Shown: positions 62,840 through 64,000 of the stretch, piece by piece | Layout of the letters: the number at the start of each line of letters is the position of its first letter | Numbering within the stretch: the stretch's first letter is position 1 | Source: Luidia sarsii | Lineage: Eukaryota; Echinodermata; Asteroidea; Paxillosida; Luidiidae | Assembly: GCA_949987565.1 (NCBI GenBank) | Contig: OX465109.1 | Span: 9,586,627-9,650,626, forward strand | Reading direction: 5' to 3' | DNA: 64,000 nt | Translations under genes and position numbers: made by a program | The notes under the pieces: generated by a model | Database searches by the model: none | The model's input: only the letters and a program-made list of their open reading frames with translations | What the model was told of the DNA's origin: nothing

Positions 62840-63782
62840 GGCCCAAATTCATAGAGCTGCTTAACCACTTCGCGCCGGGGGGTTTTACAGCGCCGATGAC
62901 CGCCATACGGGGGTTTTTGAACAATGCATCATTTTCAAATCTCGCTAAAACAATCTGAACAATATATTTCTGTGAAATAAAATCAATAAGGGTATACTAT
63001 GGGTACAAGAGAGTAAAACCTGGCACAATTCGGACGTCGTTGTGGTTTTTGGCACAAGATTATTCGTTCGAAAAAGGGCCCATTGTGCGTCGTCAATGGA
63101 ACCTAACGGACTTGTGTGTGTATGTGTGCGTGTACGGTGCTGTCAATCCCTGACCACCGACTCCAGCCTCCACTCCAGGCAGTCCAATCTTTGAGTTGGT
63201 CGGCCACAACCGAGCGTACAGATTGCGGTAAAGAATGTTGGGGGGGGGGGGTGCAATTCCAATGCCAGACCAACAACCGTTGGGCTGTGTGGCATGCAAA
63301 CACAATGTCCCCCACGTGCTTTCAGCGGCAGCGCGGAATCCCTTGGTTCTCCACAGTAAAAGACCCACAATTGAACAATTACTGCTGCTTATCTTGCAAT
63401 TCATGTGGCAACTTGCGTCAAAAAGGGTCTTTGTACTGATTTGTATTGCTTTGCTCTAAGCTGAAAAGAGTCTTTGTTTAGAATGTGGACACTTGTGGTG
63501 CCCAGATTCGGAGGGCCCCGTCGCATAGTCAAGCCAACAAAGCTCCGAATTCGGAGGTCCTGGCGCGAAGTGGTTAAGCGTGAAAATCTGCTAAGCAGCT
63601 AAGCATGAGAATTCTTCCTTGTGTAAACAGGATTAGACACAGCACTTGGATGCATTGCCATGTCAATTGCTTTGGGCTTATATTCCACCCTTCGATACTC
63701 GGCATGAAGAAGAAAAAAGTGAAGTTTTGGTTGGCAAGGTGATCCTATGACTTTTTGTGCTGAAGCCAGTTTTGGCACTGCT
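62840..63782 (+). mobile_element. MITE-3 copy split by MITE-2
   Basis: GGGGCCCAAATTCATAGAGC to TGCTTAA, then the MITE-2, then TTAAGCGTGAAAATCTGCTAAG and the rest of MITE-3. Compared with 38582-38823 this gives filled and empty versions of one site. Confidence 0.88.
62865..63573 (+). mobile_element. MITE-2 copy, 709 bp, nested in MITE-3
   Basis: Ends CCACTTCGCGCCGGG and CTGGCGCGAAGTGG; TTAA at 62861-62864 and 63574-63577. G11 run near 63240. Confidence 0.92.
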
Positions 63783-64000
63783 CACTCCGAATCCGGAGCT
63801 CCGTTGGCTTGACTATGCGACGGGGCCCTCCGAATCCGGGCACCACTATTGTCCACATTCTAAACAAAGATTCTTTTCAGCTTAGAACAAAGCAATTACG
63901 AATCAGTACAAAGACCCTTTTTGACGCAAGTTGCCAATGAATTGCAAGATTAGCAGCAGTAATTGTGCAATTGTTGGACCTTTACTGTGGAGGATCGAGG
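63783..64000 (-). mobile_element. MITE-2 copy cut by the window edge
   Basis: Starts CTCCGAATCCGGAGCTCCGT without the CCACTTCGCGCC end, so it is truncated at its left and runs off the window at the right. Confidence 0.82.

Overview
The window is metazoan nuclear DNA: intron-rich genes with GT-AG splice sites, Penelope-like and LINE retroelement remnants, many TTAA-flanked MITEs, tRNA-derived SINEs and many minisatellites. The conserved genes and repeat content suggest a non-vertebrate animal, perhaps a marine deuterostome. The species cannot be fixed from the sequence alone.

Three protein-coding loci can be supported, all on the + strand. (1) 371-17375 is the 3' part of a DHX8/Prp22-type spliceosomal DEAH-box helicase. 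Ten coding exons run from motif I to the stop codon, about 645 residues, with all splice phases consistent; the N-terminal part lies off the left edge. (2) 26980-35593 is a complete seven-exon METTL5, the 18S rRNA m6A methyltransferase, predicted at 232 residues. (3) 61609-62514 is two phase-compatible exons of an unrecognised glutamate/lysine-rich protein that continues beyond 62514.

The most striking structure is in DHX8 intron 4. The last ~55 bases of the intron, its CAG acceptor and the first 51 coding bases of the next exon (motif V) are tandemly repeated 21 times upstream of the real exon, at 107-109 bp spacing. Every decoy carries an acceptor and the motif V codons; 20 of 21 then hit an in-frame TAA where the real exon has TAC. 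Fifteen of 21 decoys encode the same 17 residues as the real exon, most differences being at third codon positions. Prp22 acts at and after exon ligation and influences 3' splice-site fidelity, so a field of decoy 3' splice sites inside its own gene suggests poison-acceptor autoregulation. That function is inference; the array is directly visible.

Other DHX8 introns also carry tandem arrays: an 82-bp array (1-330), a 54-bp array (684-892), a 97-bp CAGA-derived array (2700-3170), and a 1.9-kb 48-bp/29-bp array derived from a Penelope-element terminus (14341-16250). Intron 8 starts with G18 six bases after its donor and ends with C11 directly before its acceptor. The DHX8 stop is followed by ~1.35 kb of almost pure pyrimidine.

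From 17.4 to 26.9 kb and from 35.6 to 61.6 kb no gene is recognised. These parts hold nested mobile elements, head-to-head palindromes with a hammerhead-ribozyme-like core, a two-letter 15/16-bp minisatellite (42.25-43.13 kb), and from about 45.6 kb a dense scatter of tracts of the self-complementary hexamer ACATGT.
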